Assembly (NCBI RefSeq): GCF_900215375.1
Contig: NZ_OBEF01000019.1
Location: 24,605-88,604, forward strand
Direction: 5' to 3'
From: Enterobacter sp. CC120223-11
GTDB taxonomy: Bacteria > Pseudomonadota > Gammaproteobacteria > Enterobacterales > Enterobacteriaceae
DNA length: 64,000 bases
Part shown: positions 48,278 through 56,298 of the stretch, in pieces
Position numbering within the stretch: the first letter of the stretch is position 1
Layout: each line of letters opens with the position of its first letter
The notes under the pieces: model-generated
Database searches by the model: none
Seen by the model: only the letters and a program-made list of their open reading frames with translations
Told to the model about the DNA's origin: nothing
Program-made: the position numbers and the translations under genes

Positions 48278-48364
48278 GCACCAAAACAGTGCCCAAATTT
48301 CACACGAGAGCACTTTTTTGGTGCAAGATAGCCATCATGGTGCAGCCCTTTTGCACTATGGTGC
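48278..48364 (+). promoter_or_regulatory. NtrC enhancer sites upstream of glnA
   Basis: Three NtrC-like dyads are visible: GCACCAAAACAGTGC (48278-48292), GCACTTTTTTGGTGC (48310-48324) and a GGTGCAGCCC...TTGCAC/GCACTATGGTGC group at 48340-48364. They resemble the consensus GCACCA-N5-TGGTGC and lie 35-120 bases before the sigma-54 promoter, as at E. coli glnAp2. Confidence 0.75.
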
Positions 48365-48397
48365 GCATCATAACGCCTTTTGGGGGCGATTTAAAAG

Positions 48398-48414
48398 TTG
48401 GCACAGATTTCGCT
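48398..48414 (+). promoter_or_regulatory. Sigma-54 promoter glnAp2
   Basis: TTGGCACAGATTTCGCT matches the -24/-12 pattern TTGGCAC-N5-TTGC(T/A) with one deviation (TCGC), identical to the known E. coli glnAp2 core. It is about 90 bases before the glnA start. Confidence 0.88.
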
Positions 48415-48504
48415 TTATATTTTTCAAGGCAACAACGCCACATTAAGCAGTGCCAAGAATCGTTCGTACCACGACGACAATGACAAATCCGGGAGAGTTT
48501 AAGT

Positions 48505-49914
48505 ATGTCCGCTGAACACGTTTTGACGATGCTGAACGAGCATGAAGTGAAGTTTGTCGATCTGCGCTTCACCGATACCAAAGGTAAAGAACAGCACGTC
48601 ACTATCCCTGCTCACCAGGTAAATGCCGAATTCTTCGAAGAAGGCAAAATGTTTGACGGCTCCTCAATCGGCGGCTGGAAAGGCATTAACGAATCCGACA
48701 TGGTGCTGATGCCAGATGCATCCACCGCGGTCATTGACCCGTTCTTCGAAGAGTCTACCCTGATCATTCGTTGTGACATCCTCGAGCCAGGCACCCTGCA
48801 GGGTTACGACCGTGACCCACGCTCCATCGCCAAACGCGCTGAAGAGTACCTGCGTTCTACCGGCATTGCCGACACCGTACTGTTCGGGCCAGAGCCAGAA
48901 TTCTTCCTGTTTGATGACGTTCGCTTCGGCAGCGCCATCAACGGTTCTCACGTAGCTATCGACGATATCGAAGGCGCGTGGAACACCTCTACCAAATACG
49001 AAGGCGGCAACAAAGGCCACCGTCCAGCAGTTAAAGGCGGTTACTTCCCGGTTCCACCAGTAGATTCCGCGCAGGATCTGCGTTCCACCATGTGTCTGGT
49101 GATGGAAGAGATGGGCCTGGTCGTTGAAGCTCACCACCACGAAGTAGCCACCGCAGGTCAGAACGAAGTGGCAACTCGCTTCAACACCATGACCAAAAAA
49201 GCGGACGAAATTCAGATCTACAAATATGTGGTTCACAACGTCGCGCACCGTTTCGGTAAAACCGCGACCTTCATGCCAAAACCAATGTTCGGTGACAACG
49301 GTTCCGGTATGCACTGCCACATGTCCCTGTCCAAGAACGGCACTAACCTGTTCTCTGGCGACAAATATGCGGGTCTGTCCGAGCAGGCGCTGTACTACAT
49401 CGGCGGCGTAATCAAACACGCTAAAGCGATCAACGCCCTGGCAAACCCAACTACCAACTCTTACAAGCGTCTGGTCCCGGGTTACGAAGCCCCTGTTATG
49501 CTGGCTTACTCCGCGCGTAACCGTTCTGCTTCCATCCGTATCCCAGTAGTTGCTTCTCCGAAAGCGCGTCGTATCGAAGTGCGCTTCCCGGATCCAGCGG
49601 CTAACCCGTACCTGTGCTTCGCAGCTCTGCTGATGGCTGGTCTTGACGGTATCAAGAACAAGATCCACCCGGGCGAAGCAATGGACAAAAACCTGTACGA
49701 CCTGCCGCCAGAAGAAGCGAAAGAGATCCCACAGGTTGCTGGTTCTCTGGAAGAAGCGCTGAACGCGCTGAACGAAGATCGTGAGTTCCTGACCGCGGGC
49801 GGCGTGTTCACTGACGACGCTATCGATGCTTACATCGCCCTGCGTGTTGAAGAGAACGACCGTGTGCGCATGACGCCACACCCGGTAGAGTTCGAACTTT
49901 ACTACAGCGTTTAA
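48505..49914 (+). CDS. glnA: Glutamine synthetase
   Basis: GlnA makes glutamine from glutamate and ammonia with ATP; it forms a dodecamer in the cytoplasm. The product is 469 residues, the E. coli length. The adenylylation site Tyr is in [11 protein letters not shown] (about 398), the signature [10 protein letters not shown] is near residue 52, and metal-site residues are in [10 protein letters not shown] and [10 protein letters not shown]. It is controlled by the NtrC sites and sigma-54 promoter upstream and followed by a partial terminator before glnLG. Confidence 0.99.
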   Translation: MSAEHVLTMLNEHEVKFVDLRFTDTKGKEQHVTIPAHQVNAEFFEEGKMFDGSSIGGWKGINESDMVLMPDASTAVIDPFFEESTLIIRCDILEPGTLQGYDRDPRSIAKRAEEYLRSTGIADTVLFGPEPEFFLFDDVRFGSAINGSHVAIDDIEGAWNTSTKYEGGNKGHRPAVKGGYFPVPPVDSAQDLRSTMCLVMEEMGLVVEAHHHEVATAGQNEVATRFNTMTKKADEIQIYKYVVHNVAHRFGKTATFMPKPMFGDNGSGMHCHMSLSKNGTNLFSGDKYAGLSEQALYYIGGVIKHAKAINALANPTTNSYKRLVPGYEAPVMLAYSARNRSASIRIPVVASPKARRIEVRFPDPAANPYLCFAALLMAGLDGIKNKIHPGEAMDKNLYDLPPEEAKEIPQVAGSLEEALNALNEDREFLTAGGVFTDDAIDAYIALRVEENDRVRMTPHPVEFELYYSV

Positions 49915-49985
49915 TTCGCCGTACGACTGTGGTCTTCCCCTCTTTTGTGAAGACCCAGGAAGTTTTTTGTTGCCGTGGAAACTTT

Positions 49986-50013
49986 CAGCCCATCTCCGGA
50001 TGGGCTTTTTTCT
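49986..50013 (+). terminator. Terminator between glnA and glnL
   Basis: AGCCCATC (49987-49994) pairs with GATGGGCT around a short loop and is followed by six T residues. In E. coli this attenuates read-through from glnA into glnLG. Confidence 0.8.
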
Positions 50014-50061
50014 CCACCAACTAACTGATTTCAGACGCTTAGCGACTAAAAAACGCTATAC

Positions 50062-50078
50062 TGCACTAAATTGGTGCA
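50062..50078 (+). promoter_or_regulatory. NtrC operator at the glnL promoter
   Basis: TGCACTAAATTGGTGCA is a near-perfect NtrC dyad 21 bases before the glnL start. In E. coli NtrC bound here represses the weak glnL promoter and keeps glnLG low. Confidence 0.8.
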
Positions 50079-50099
50079 CACCTTTCAGGAGACTGCTGG

Positions 50100-51149
50100 A
50101 TGGCAACAGGCGTGCTGCCCGATGCTGGGCAGATCCTCAATTCTTTAATCAACAGTATCTTACTGGTCGACGACGAGCTGGCGGTCCATTACGCCAACCC
50201 GGCGGCGCAGCAGCTGCTTGCCCAGAGTTCGCGTAAATTATTCGGCACGCCGCTGCCGGAGCTGTTGAGCTATTTTTCCCTGAACATCGACCTGATGCAA
50301 GAGAGTCTGCAGGCGGGTCAGGGCTTCACGGACAACGAAGTGACGCTGGTGATTGATGGCCGTTCGCACATTCTGTCGCTCACCGCGCAGCGGCTGCCTG
50401 ATGGCTTAATTCTGCTTGAGATGGCGCCAATGGATAACCAGCGTCGCCTGAGCCAGGAGCAGCTGCAGCACGCGCAGCAGGTGGCCGCACGCGACCTGGT
50501 TCGCGGCCTGGCCCATGAAATCAAAAACCCGCTCGGCGGCCTTCGGGGTGCGGCGCAGCTGTTGAGCAAAGCGCTGCCTGACCCGTCGCTGCTGGAATAC
50601 ACCAAAGTCATCATTGAGCAGGCCGACAGGCTGCGCAATCTGGTGGACCGCTTACTTGGCCCACAACAGCCGGGCATGCACGTCACGGAAAGCATTCACA
50701 AAGTGGCTGAACGCGTGGTGAAGCTTGTGTCGATGGAACTGCCGGACAACGTTCGTCTGACGCGTGATTACGATCCGAGTTTGCCGGAGTTACCGCACGA
50801 TCCCGACCAGATAGAGCAGGTTCTACTGAATATCGTGCGCAATGCGCTTCAGGCGCTGGGCCCGGAAGGCGGCGAAATCATTCTGCGCACGCGCACGGCA
50901 TTCCAGCTGACGCTGCACGGCGTGCGTTATCGCCTCGCGGCACGCATTGATGTGGAAGACAACGGGCCGGGCATTCCTTCCCAGCTACAGGATACGCTGT
51001 TTTATCCAATGGTCAGCGGACGCGAAGGCGGCACCGGGCTGGGCTTGTCCATCGCCCGCAATCTGATCGATCAACACTCCGGTAAAATTGAATTCACCAG
51101 TTGGCCGGGCCACACCGAATTCTCGGTTTACCTGCCCATTCGGAAATAG
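50100..51149 (+). CDS. glnL: NtrB (GlnL), nitrogen sensor kinase/phosphatase
   Basis: NtrB is the cytoplasmic kinase of NtrC, switched to phosphatase by PII. The product is 349 residues, the E. coli length. It has an N-terminal PAS domain (about 10-120), the phospho-acceptor His in [12 protein letters not shown] (about 139), the N box [10 protein letters not shown] and the G boxes VEDNGPGIP and [10 protein letters not shown]. glnG follows 11 bases later. Confidence 0.98.
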   Translation: MATGVLPDAGQILNSLINSILLVDDELAVHYANPAAQQLLAQSSRKLFGTPLPELLSYFSLNIDLMQESLQAGQGFTDNEVTLVIDGRSHILSLTAQRLPDGLILLEMAPMDNQRRLSQEQLQHAQQVAARDLVRGLAHEIKNPLGGLRGAAQLLSKALPDPSLLEYTKVIIEQADRLRNLVDRLLGPQQPGMHVTESIHKVAERVVKLVSMELPDNVRLTRDYDPSLPELPHDPDQIEQVLLNIVRNALQALGPEGGEIILRTRTAFQLTLHGVRYRLAARIDVEDNGPGIPSQLQDTLFYPMVSGREGGTGLGLSIARNLIDQHSGKIEFTSWPGHTEFSVYLPIRK

Positions 51150-51160
51150 AGGTGCATTTT

Positions 51161-52573
51161 ATGCAACGAGGGATAGTCTGGATCGTTGACGACGATAGTT
51201 CCATCCGTTGGGTGCTTGAACGCGCGCTCACCGGGGCAGGATTGACCTGCACCGCCTTTGAAAGCGGCAGCGAAGTGCTGGATGCGCTCTCAAGCAAAAC
51301 GCCGGACGTTTTACTGTCTGATATTCGTATGCCCGGCATGGACGGGCTGGCGTTGCTAAAACAGATTAAGCAGCGCCATCCGATGCTGCCGGTCATCATT
51401 ATGACCGCCCATTCCGATCTGGATGCCGCCGTGAGCGCCTACCAGCAGGGTGCATTTGACTATCTGCCTAAGCCGTTTGATATCGACGAAGCCGTGGCGC
51501 TGGTTGAACGCGCCATCAGCCACTATCAGGAACAGCAGCAGCCGCGCAACGTTCAGGTCTTCGGACCGACGACGGACATCATCGGCGAAGCCCCGGCGAT
51601 GCAGGACGTATTCCGCATTATTGGCCGTCTCTCACGCTCGTCGATTAGCGTGCTGATCAACGGCGAATCCGGCACCGGGAAAGAACTGGTTGCCCATGCC
51701 CTGCACCGTCACAGCCCGCGGGCGAAAGCGCCGTTCATCGCACTGAATATGGCGGCTATCCCGAAAGACCTGATCGAGTCGGAACTGTTTGGCCATGAAA
51801 AAGGCGCCTTTACAGGGGCGAACACCATTCGTCAGGGGCGTTTTGAGCAGGCCGACGGCGGCACGCTGTTTTTAGATGAGATTGGCGACATGCCGCTCGA
51901 CGTGCAGACGCGTTTGTTGCGCGTGCTGGCCGACGGTCAGTTTTATCGCGTTGGCGGTTATGCGCCGGTCAAAGTGGACGTGCGCATTATCGCTGCCACG
52001 CACCAGAACCTCGAACTGCGCGTGCAGGAAGGAAAATTCCGTGAGGATTTGTTCCACCGCCTGAACGTGATTCGTGTACACCTGCCGCCGCTGCGCGAGC
52101 GTCGCGAAGACATTCCACGCCTGGCGCGTCACTTCCTGCAGGATGCGGCACGCGAACTTGGCGTTGAGGCCAAACAGCTTCACGCAGAAACGGAAGCGGC
52201 CTTAACGCGCCTTGCATGGCCGGGTAACGTGCGCCAGCTGGAAAACACCTGCCGCTGGCTGACGGTGATGGCCGCAGGTCAGGAAGTGCTAATTCAGGAT
52301 CTCCCGGCGGAGCTGTTTGAAAGCCCGGTGCCAGAAAGCAGCACCGGGCACGCCCTGCCGGACAGCTGGGCCACGCTGCTGGCGCAGTGGGCCGACCGTG
52401 CGTTGCGATCCGGTCATCAAAATCTGCTTTCGGAAGCGCAGCCGGAAATGGAGCGCACGCTGCTGACGACCGCGCTGCGGCACACGCAGGGACACAAACA
52501 GGAAGCAGCACGCCTGCTCGGCTGGGGACGAAATACCCTGACGCGCAAGCTAAAAGAATTGGGAATGGAGTAG
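51161..52573 (+). CDS. glnG: NtrC (GlnG), sigma-54-dependent nitrogen response regulator
   Basis: NtrC activates glnAp2 and other nitrogen-starvation promoters as a phosphorylated hexamer. The product is 470 residues (469 in E. coli) from the ATG at 51161; the longer frame from 51101 overlaps glnL and was rejected. The receiver Asp is in LLSDIRMPG (about 54). The AAA+ domain has Walker A GESGTGKE, the sigma-54 contact loop GAFTGA and Walker [12 protein letters not shown]. The Fis-type HTH at the end reads [17 protein letters not shown]. Confidence 0.98.
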   Translation: MQRGIVWIVDDDSSIRWVLERALTGAGLTCTAFESGSEVLDALSSKTPDVLLSDIRMPGMDGLALLKQIKQRHPMLPVIIMTAHSDLDAAVSAYQQGAFDYLPKPFDIDEAVALVERAISHYQEQQQPRNVQVFGPTTDIIGEAPAMQDVFRIIGRLSRSSISVLINGESGTGKELVAHALHRHSPRAKAPFIALNMAAIPKDLIESELFGHEKGAFTGANTIRQGRFEQADGGTLFLDEIGDMPLDVQTRLLRVLADGQFYRVGGYAPVKVDVRIIAATHQNLELRVQEGKFREDLFHRLNVIRVHLPPLRERREDIPRLARHFLQDAARELGVEAKQLHAETEAALTRLAWPGNVRQLENTCRWLTVMAAGQEVLIQDLPAELFESPVPESSTGHALPDSWATLLAQWADRALRSGHQNLLSEAQPEMERTLLTTALRHTQGHKQEAARLLGWGRNTLTRKLKELGME

Positions 52574-52577
52574 AGTG

Positions 52578-52656
52578 TCATGCCCGGTGGCGCTACGCTT
52601 ACCGGGCCTGCAGGGTCCGCAGGCCGGGCAAATACAGTGCCGCCCGGCATTGCAGA
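52578..52656. repeat. REP/BIME element between glnG and hemN
   Basis: GCCCGGTGGCGCTACGCTTACCGGGC is a classic REP palindrome, followed by a spacer (CTGCAGGGTCCGCAGGCC) and an inverted second unit ending GCCGCCCGGCAT. It fills the gap between the convergent glnG and hemN genes and may insulate their 3' ends. Confidence 0.88.
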
Positions 52657-52657
52657 G

Positions 52658-54031
52658 TTAAATCACGCGTGAGAACTGCTGCATCCGCGCTTTCTGGCGC
52701 AGATAGGTGTCGAAGCACATGCAGATGTTGCGGATGAGCAACCGCCCTTTCCCTGTCACCTGAATACCGTTGTCCGTGACGTCCACCAGCCCGTCCTTCG
52801 CCAGCGGCGCAAGCAGCTTTAAATCCTCGGCAAAGTAGTCTGCGAAATCTAAATCCCACTCTTTTTCGACCGCCGCAAAATCCAGGCGGAAGTTGCATAT
52901 CAGTGCCTTGATCACGTCACGACGAATGCAATCGTCGCGCGTCAGAGCAATGCCGCGCCACAGCGCGTTTCCGCTCTCATCAACCTGCTGATAGTACTTT
53001 TTCAGCTCTTTCTGGTTCTGCGCGTAGCAGTCGCCAATCATGCTGATGGCCGACACGCCCAGCCCCAGCAAATCGCTGTCGCCCTGGGTGGTGTAGCCCT
53101 GGAAGTTGCGATGCAGCACGCCTTCACGTTGGGCAACAGCCAGTTCATCGTCCGGGCGGGCAAAGTGGTCCATGCCGATAAACTGATACCCGGTTTCCGT
53201 CAGTGAGGTGATGGTTTCCTGCAATATATCGAGTTTCTGCTGGGCCGATGGCAGATCGGCATCTTTGATTTTGCGCTGCGCGGCAAACAGCGTTGGCAGA
53301 TGCGCATAGTTAAAGACGCTGAGCCTGTCCGGGTTCAGTTCCGCTACGCGTTTGAGGGTAAATGCGAAGCTCTCTGGCGTCTGCTTCGGCAGGCCATAGA
53401 TCAGGTCGATATTCGTCGAAGTAAAGCCAATCTCGCGGGCATGGTTGAGCAAAGCGAAGATAAACTCTTCGTCCTGTTCGCGATTCACCAGGCGCTGCAC
53501 TTCTTTATTGAAGTCCTGCACGCCCATGCTAAGACGGTTAAAACCCTCGCTGCGCAGGTGATCCAGCACATCCAGTTCAATCTCACGCGGATCGACCTCA
53601 ATCGAGATCTCCGCATCGGCGTTAAAGGCAAAATGGCCACGCAAAAGCTGCATCAGGCGGCTAATCTGCGCTTTATTCAGATAGGTTGGTGTCCCGCCGC
53701 CCCAGTGCAGCTGGCTGACCTGACGGCCCGCAAGCAGCGGTGCGCGATGAATAATTTCCTGTTCAAGCGCATCGAGGTACTGATCGGCTTTATGCTGCTG
53801 GCGGGTGACAATCTTGTTGCAACCGCAGAAATAGCAGAGCTTGTGGCAAAACGGAATGTGGACATACAGCGACAGCGGGCGCTCGGGATAACGGGCAACC
53901 GCATTGCGGAAATCGGTTTCACCGAACGCTTCGGAAAACTCCAGCGCGGTGGGATATGAGGTATAACGTGGCCCGGAATAGTTGTACTTCTGGATCAGGG
54001 CCAAATCCCAGTCGATTAACTGCTCAGACAT
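52658..54031 (-). CDS. hemN: Oxygen-independent coproporphyrinogen III oxidase
   Basis: HemN is the radical-SAM enzyme that decarboxylates coproporphyrinogen III to protoporphyrinogen IX in anaerobic heme synthesis. The product is 457 residues, the E. coli length. The [4Fe-4S] radical-SAM motif is FCHKLCYFCGC (about 62-71), followed by the SAM-binding GGGTPT and the HemN C-terminal domain. Its ribosome-binding site AAGGAG overlaps the end of the small ORF upstream. HemN supports heme supply for cytochromes such as FdoI. Confidence 0.98.
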   Translation of the reverse strand: MSEQLIDWDLALIQKYNYSGPRYTSYPTALEFSEAFGETDFRNAVARYPERPLSLYVHIPFCHKLCYFCGCNKIVTRQQHKADQYLDALEQEIIHRAPLLAGRQVSQLHWGGGTPTYLNKAQISRLMQLLRGHFAFNADAEISIEVDPREIELDVLDHLRSEGFNRLSMGVQDFNKEVQRLVNREQDEEFIFALLNHAREIGFTSTNIDLIYGLPKQTPESFAFTLKRVAELNPDRLSVFNYAHLPTLFAAQRKIKDADLPSAQQKLDILQETITSLTETGYQFIGMDHFARPDDELAVAQREGVLHRNFQGYTTQGDSDLLGLGVSAISMIGDCYAQNQKELKKYYQQVDESGNALWRGIALTRDDCIRRDVIKALICNFRLDFAAVEKEWDLDFADYFAEDLKLLAPLAKDGLVDVTDNGIQVTGKGRLLIRNICMCFDTYLRQKARMQQFSRVI

Positions 54032-54033
54032 GC

Positions 54034-54216
54034 TTACTCCTTGCGAGGATATCGCGAACGACGACGGCGTGCCGGCTGAACCGCATTTCGGGCGCTTAGC
54101 CGGTTGCGCAGACGTTGCTGACGCCGCGACAACCGTCGTAGTTTAACGAATAACCCCCCGAGATAACACATAACCAAAAGGGTTATCAGCAGGACGGGCA
54201 GTCCGAGTGGGTGCAA
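54034..54216 (-). CDS. Putative 60-residue single-pass membrane protein
   Basis: I do not recognise this family. The frame begins with TTG three bases after the yihI stop and its TAA lies inside the AAGGAGTAAGC ribosome-binding site of hemN, a spacing typical of coupled genes. The product has one hydrophobic segment (about 6-25, LPVLLITLLVMCYLGGLFV) and a strongly basic tail with many Arg residues (LRRLSRRQQRLRNR and RRRRSRYPRK), so it would sit in the inner membrane with the tail inside. Some gamma-proteobacteria have a DUF2489 membrane protein between yihI and hemN; this could be a shortened relative. It may also be a chance frame. Confidence 0.42.
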   Translation of the reverse strand: MHPLGLPVLLITLLVMCYLGGLFVKLRRLSRRQQRLRNRLSARNAVQPARRRRSRYPRKE

Positions 54217-54219
54217 ACG

Positions 54220-54735
54220 TTAGTTTCCACCCTTCAGCAGACGCATCATGTCTTCTTTTGCGTCCTCTTCTTCTTCGTCTTCATCATCATCGTAAGAGAG
54301 ACCGAGCTGCTGCATCAGTTCATCAATACGATCGAGTTTGGCGTTAACCCAGGTTTGCTCGTCGGCGGTCAGGGTATGACCCTCTTCCAGACGTTCCAGC
54401 AGCGCATCCAGGCGCTCATCATTTTCCAGTAAATCCAGCTCGGCCTGCGGTGAAAGCATAGGTTTCTCGCTCTTCGGTTTTTGCTGCCTTGTCACCGGAC
54501 GCTCTACAGCACCCAGTGGGATCGGGGTTTTACTGCCGACACGCGGATCTTTCTGCTGGCCCTGTTTCTTGCCACCAGCAGAAGCCTCACCGCCGCTCGC
54601 GCGGCTGCCTGATGCGTGACCGCGGTGCTTTTTGTCGCGTTTACGGGCACGCGCTTCCTGATCAAGCTCTTCACGCGTCTTACGACGGGCTTTACCAGGT
54701 GCTTTGCTGCGCGGTGCGGATGTAGGTTTTTTCAT
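54220..54735 (-). CDS. yihI: YihI, activator of the Der (EngA) GTPase
   Basis: YihI stimulates the GTPase of Der and so slows late 50S ribosome assembly in early growth. The product is 171 residues (169 in E. coli), highly charged: a Lys/Arg-rich N-terminal half ([18 protein letters not shown]) and an acidic C-terminal tail ([15 protein letters not shown]). Spacing to the following small ORF is three bases, and hemN comes after that. It converges with nothing; csrC lies upstream on the same strand. Confidence 0.95.
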   Translation of the reverse strand: MKKPTSAPRSKAPGKARRKTREELDQEARARKRDKKHRGHASGSRASGGEASAGGKKQGQQKDPRVGSKTPIPLGAVERPVTRQQKPKSEKPMLSPQAELDLLENDERLDALLERLEEGHTLTADEQTWVNAKLDRIDELMQQLGLSYDDDEDEEEEDAKEDMMRLLKGGN

Positions 54736-54805
54736 GATGATGAGTGTCTTTACGTTGTTTACTTCAGTATAGAATTGAGGCGGAATCTAGCAGAAAGCAG
54801 ACAAA

Positions 54806-55048
54806 GAAAAAAGGCGACAGAGTAATCTGTCGCCTTTTTCTTGACTCACAACCCTTAACGGGTCACACAATCCTTGTTCGCCACCAACACACCCTGTTTT
54901 TCCCTTGGCGCTAACACTCCGTGTTTTCTTCCCGATCCTTTTTACAACGTCTCCGGACGTTTGCCTCCTGGCAATTCCTTGGTCTTCGCCTCCTGGCGCT
55001 CCTGACTCTCGTCCTGAGTTCTTGTCCTTCCCGGCATCCTCGCCTGAT
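54806..55048 (-). ncRNA. csrC: CsrC, CsrA-sequestering sRNA
   Basis: On the minus strand this region carries at least a dozen GGA motifs (such as GAGGATG, CAGGACG, CAGGAGC, CAGGAGG, CCGGAGA, AAGGATC) and ends in GGCGACAG-AGATTACT-type hairpin with T tract (54807-54834). Length is about 243 nt. Sequence blocks such as GTCAGGAGCGCCAGGAGGCGAAGAC and CCCGTTAAGGGTTGTGAGTCA match E. coli CsrC closely, and the position between yihI and engB is the same. CsrC binds several CsrA dimers and relieves their translational control. The 5' end at 55048 is placed by alignment to memory of E. coli CsrC. Confidence 0.9.
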
Positions 55049-55320
55049 GGGTGTTACTTTAACAAGTTACGTCAAACACACAAGCCACAATCCGCCCTGG
55101 AAATGCAAAATAAGAATATTACTAAATCATAAATAATTGAATTTAATCTAATTGGCAAAAATATCACCTGAAACTATTCCTAAATTTCTCATAGCAGCAG
55201 TGGCGAATGTCTTACAAACCATGAGATTTAATTTGACGCACCGAAAAAGCGACAAACGCCGCCTTTTGCCATTGTTCAGGTATACTCCCCGGCATAGCCC
55301 GATTTTATGGAGACGCTCCT
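55049..55320. promoter_or_regulatory. csrC-engB divergent upstream region
   Basis: This AT-rich stretch contains the csrC promoter (minus strand) and the engB promoter (plus strand). GTCTTACAA at about 55209-55217 contains CTTACA, half of the UvrY (GacA) recognition sequence TGTAAG-N6-CTTACA, located about 160 bases before the csrC start. The other half is poorly conserved. A GGAG ribosome-binding site (55308-55311) serves the TTG start of engB. Confidence 0.4.
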
Positions 55321-55956
55321 TTGATTAACCTGAACTATCAACAGACGCATTTTGTGCTCAGTGCGCCTGATATTCGCCACTTACCGTCCGACACCGGCAT
55401 CGAAGTGGCTTTCGCCGGTCGCTCCAATGCGGGTAAATCGAGCGCCCTGAACACCCTGACAAACCAGAAAAGCCTGGCACGTATTTCGAAAACACCGGGA
55501 CGTACGCAGCTCATCAACCTGTTTGAAGTCGTTGAAGGGAAGCGCGTAGTCGATTTACCGGGCTATGGCTACGCCGAAGTACCGGAAGAGATGAAGCGCA
55601 AATGGCAGCGTGCGCTGGGTGAATATCTGGAAAAACGCCTGTGCCTGAAAGGCCTGGTGGTACTGATGGATATTCGCCATCCGCTAAAAGATCTCGACCA
55701 GCAGATGATCGAGTGGGCCGTCCACAGCAATATCGAAGTCCTGGTTTTACTGACCAAAGCCGACAAGCTGGCGAGCGGGGCGCGTAAAGCGCAGCTGAAC
55801 ATGGTGCGTGAAGCGGTGCTGGCCTTTGACGGCAACATCCAGGTTGAAGCCTTCTCTTCACTGAAGAAGCTCGGCGTGGATAAGCTGCGCCAGAAGCTTG
55901 ATACCTGGTACAGTGAATTAGCGCCGCAGGAAGAAGAAGAAAGCGCGGCAGAGTAA
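55321..55956 (+). CDS. engB: EngB (YihA/YsxC), ribosome biogenesis GTP-binding protein
   Basis: EngB is an essential small GTPase required for 50S subunit assembly and cell division. The product is 211 residues (210 in E. coli). The start is TTG at 55321, set by a GGAG site 9 bases upstream and by alignment of [21 protein letters not shown] with the family. G motifs: GRSNAGKSS (G1), [10 protein letters not shown] (G3), LTKADKL (G4). It is followed by its own hairpin terminator and by the spf terminator on the opposite strand. Confidence 0.97.
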   Translation: MINLNYQQTHFVLSAPDIRHLPSDTGIEVAFAGRSNAGKSSALNTLTNQKSLARISKTPGRTQLINLFEVVEGKRVVDLPGYGYAEVPEEMKRKWQRALGEYLEKRLCLKGLVVLMDIRHPLKDLDQQMIEWAVHSNIEVLVLLTKADKLASGARKAQLNMVREAVLAFDGNIQVEAFSSLKKLGVDKLRQKLDTWYSELAPQEEEESAAE

Positions 55957-55963
55957 TCTTTTC

Positions 55964-55990
55964 AGGCGCGGCATTCTCCGCGCTTTTTTC
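55964..55990 (+). terminator. Terminator of engB
   Basis: GCGCGG (55966-55971) pairs with CCGCGC (55978-55983) around CATTCT and is followed by a T run. Confidence 0.85.
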
Positions 55991-56000
55991 TTTCGCACAA

Positions 56001-56109
56001 TAAAAAACGCCCCAGTCATTACTGACTGGGGCGGCTAAAATATTCAGCCAAATCCGATTACGTGAAGTAAAAGGTCTGAAAGATAGAACATCTTACCTCT
56101 GTACCCTAC
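56001..56109 (-). ncRNA. spf: Spot 42 sRNA
   Basis: The minus strand from 56109 begins GTAGGGTACAGAGGTAAGAT and runs 109 bases to a T tract, ending in the CCCCAGTC-AGTAAT-GACTGGGG terminator. This is nearly identical to E. coli Spot 42, including the unpaired regions I-III used for base-pairing with galK, sthA, nanC and other mRNAs. It is an Hfq-dependent regulator of catabolite repression whose transcription is repressed by cAMP-CRP. It lies between engB and polA, as in E. coli. Confidence 0.97.
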
Positions 56110-56298
56110 GCGAGTAACTCTACTCTTTTTTTCTGAGAGCGCACAGCACTTTTTGTAGTTTTTTTTCACTATTTACATAGCAATTTCCGATGACCATCAC
56201 AAAACGCTATAAGTTATGTTGCTTACTTACAAAAAGCACCCTCGTAATTTGCTGAGCAGATCGCCTCGCAACGGTGTTTTTTTCATCAGAACAGGCGC
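56110..56298 (-). promoter_or_regulatory. spf promoter region and polA 3' flank
   Basis: The minus-strand sequence upstream of spf (AATTGCTATGTAAATAGTG, then GTGCTGTGCGC and a -10-like region just before 56109) follows the E. coli spf promoter closely. TGTGATGGTCATC at about 56190-56202 is the probable CRP site. No gene is visible. Confidence 0.6.

Noticed and set aside
46352..48331. A 659-codon open frame on the plus strand opposite typA
   Set aside because: typA matches the BipA family over its full length; the opposite frame has no recognisable protein features and reflects codon bias.
48664..49881. A 405-codon open frame on the minus strand opposite glnA
   Set aside because: Shadow of a highly biased, highly expressed gene; no features of a real protein.
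54905..55136. Short plus-strand frames across 54.9-55.1 kb
   Set aside because: They overlap csrC, have no ribosome-binding site and show no protein-like composition.
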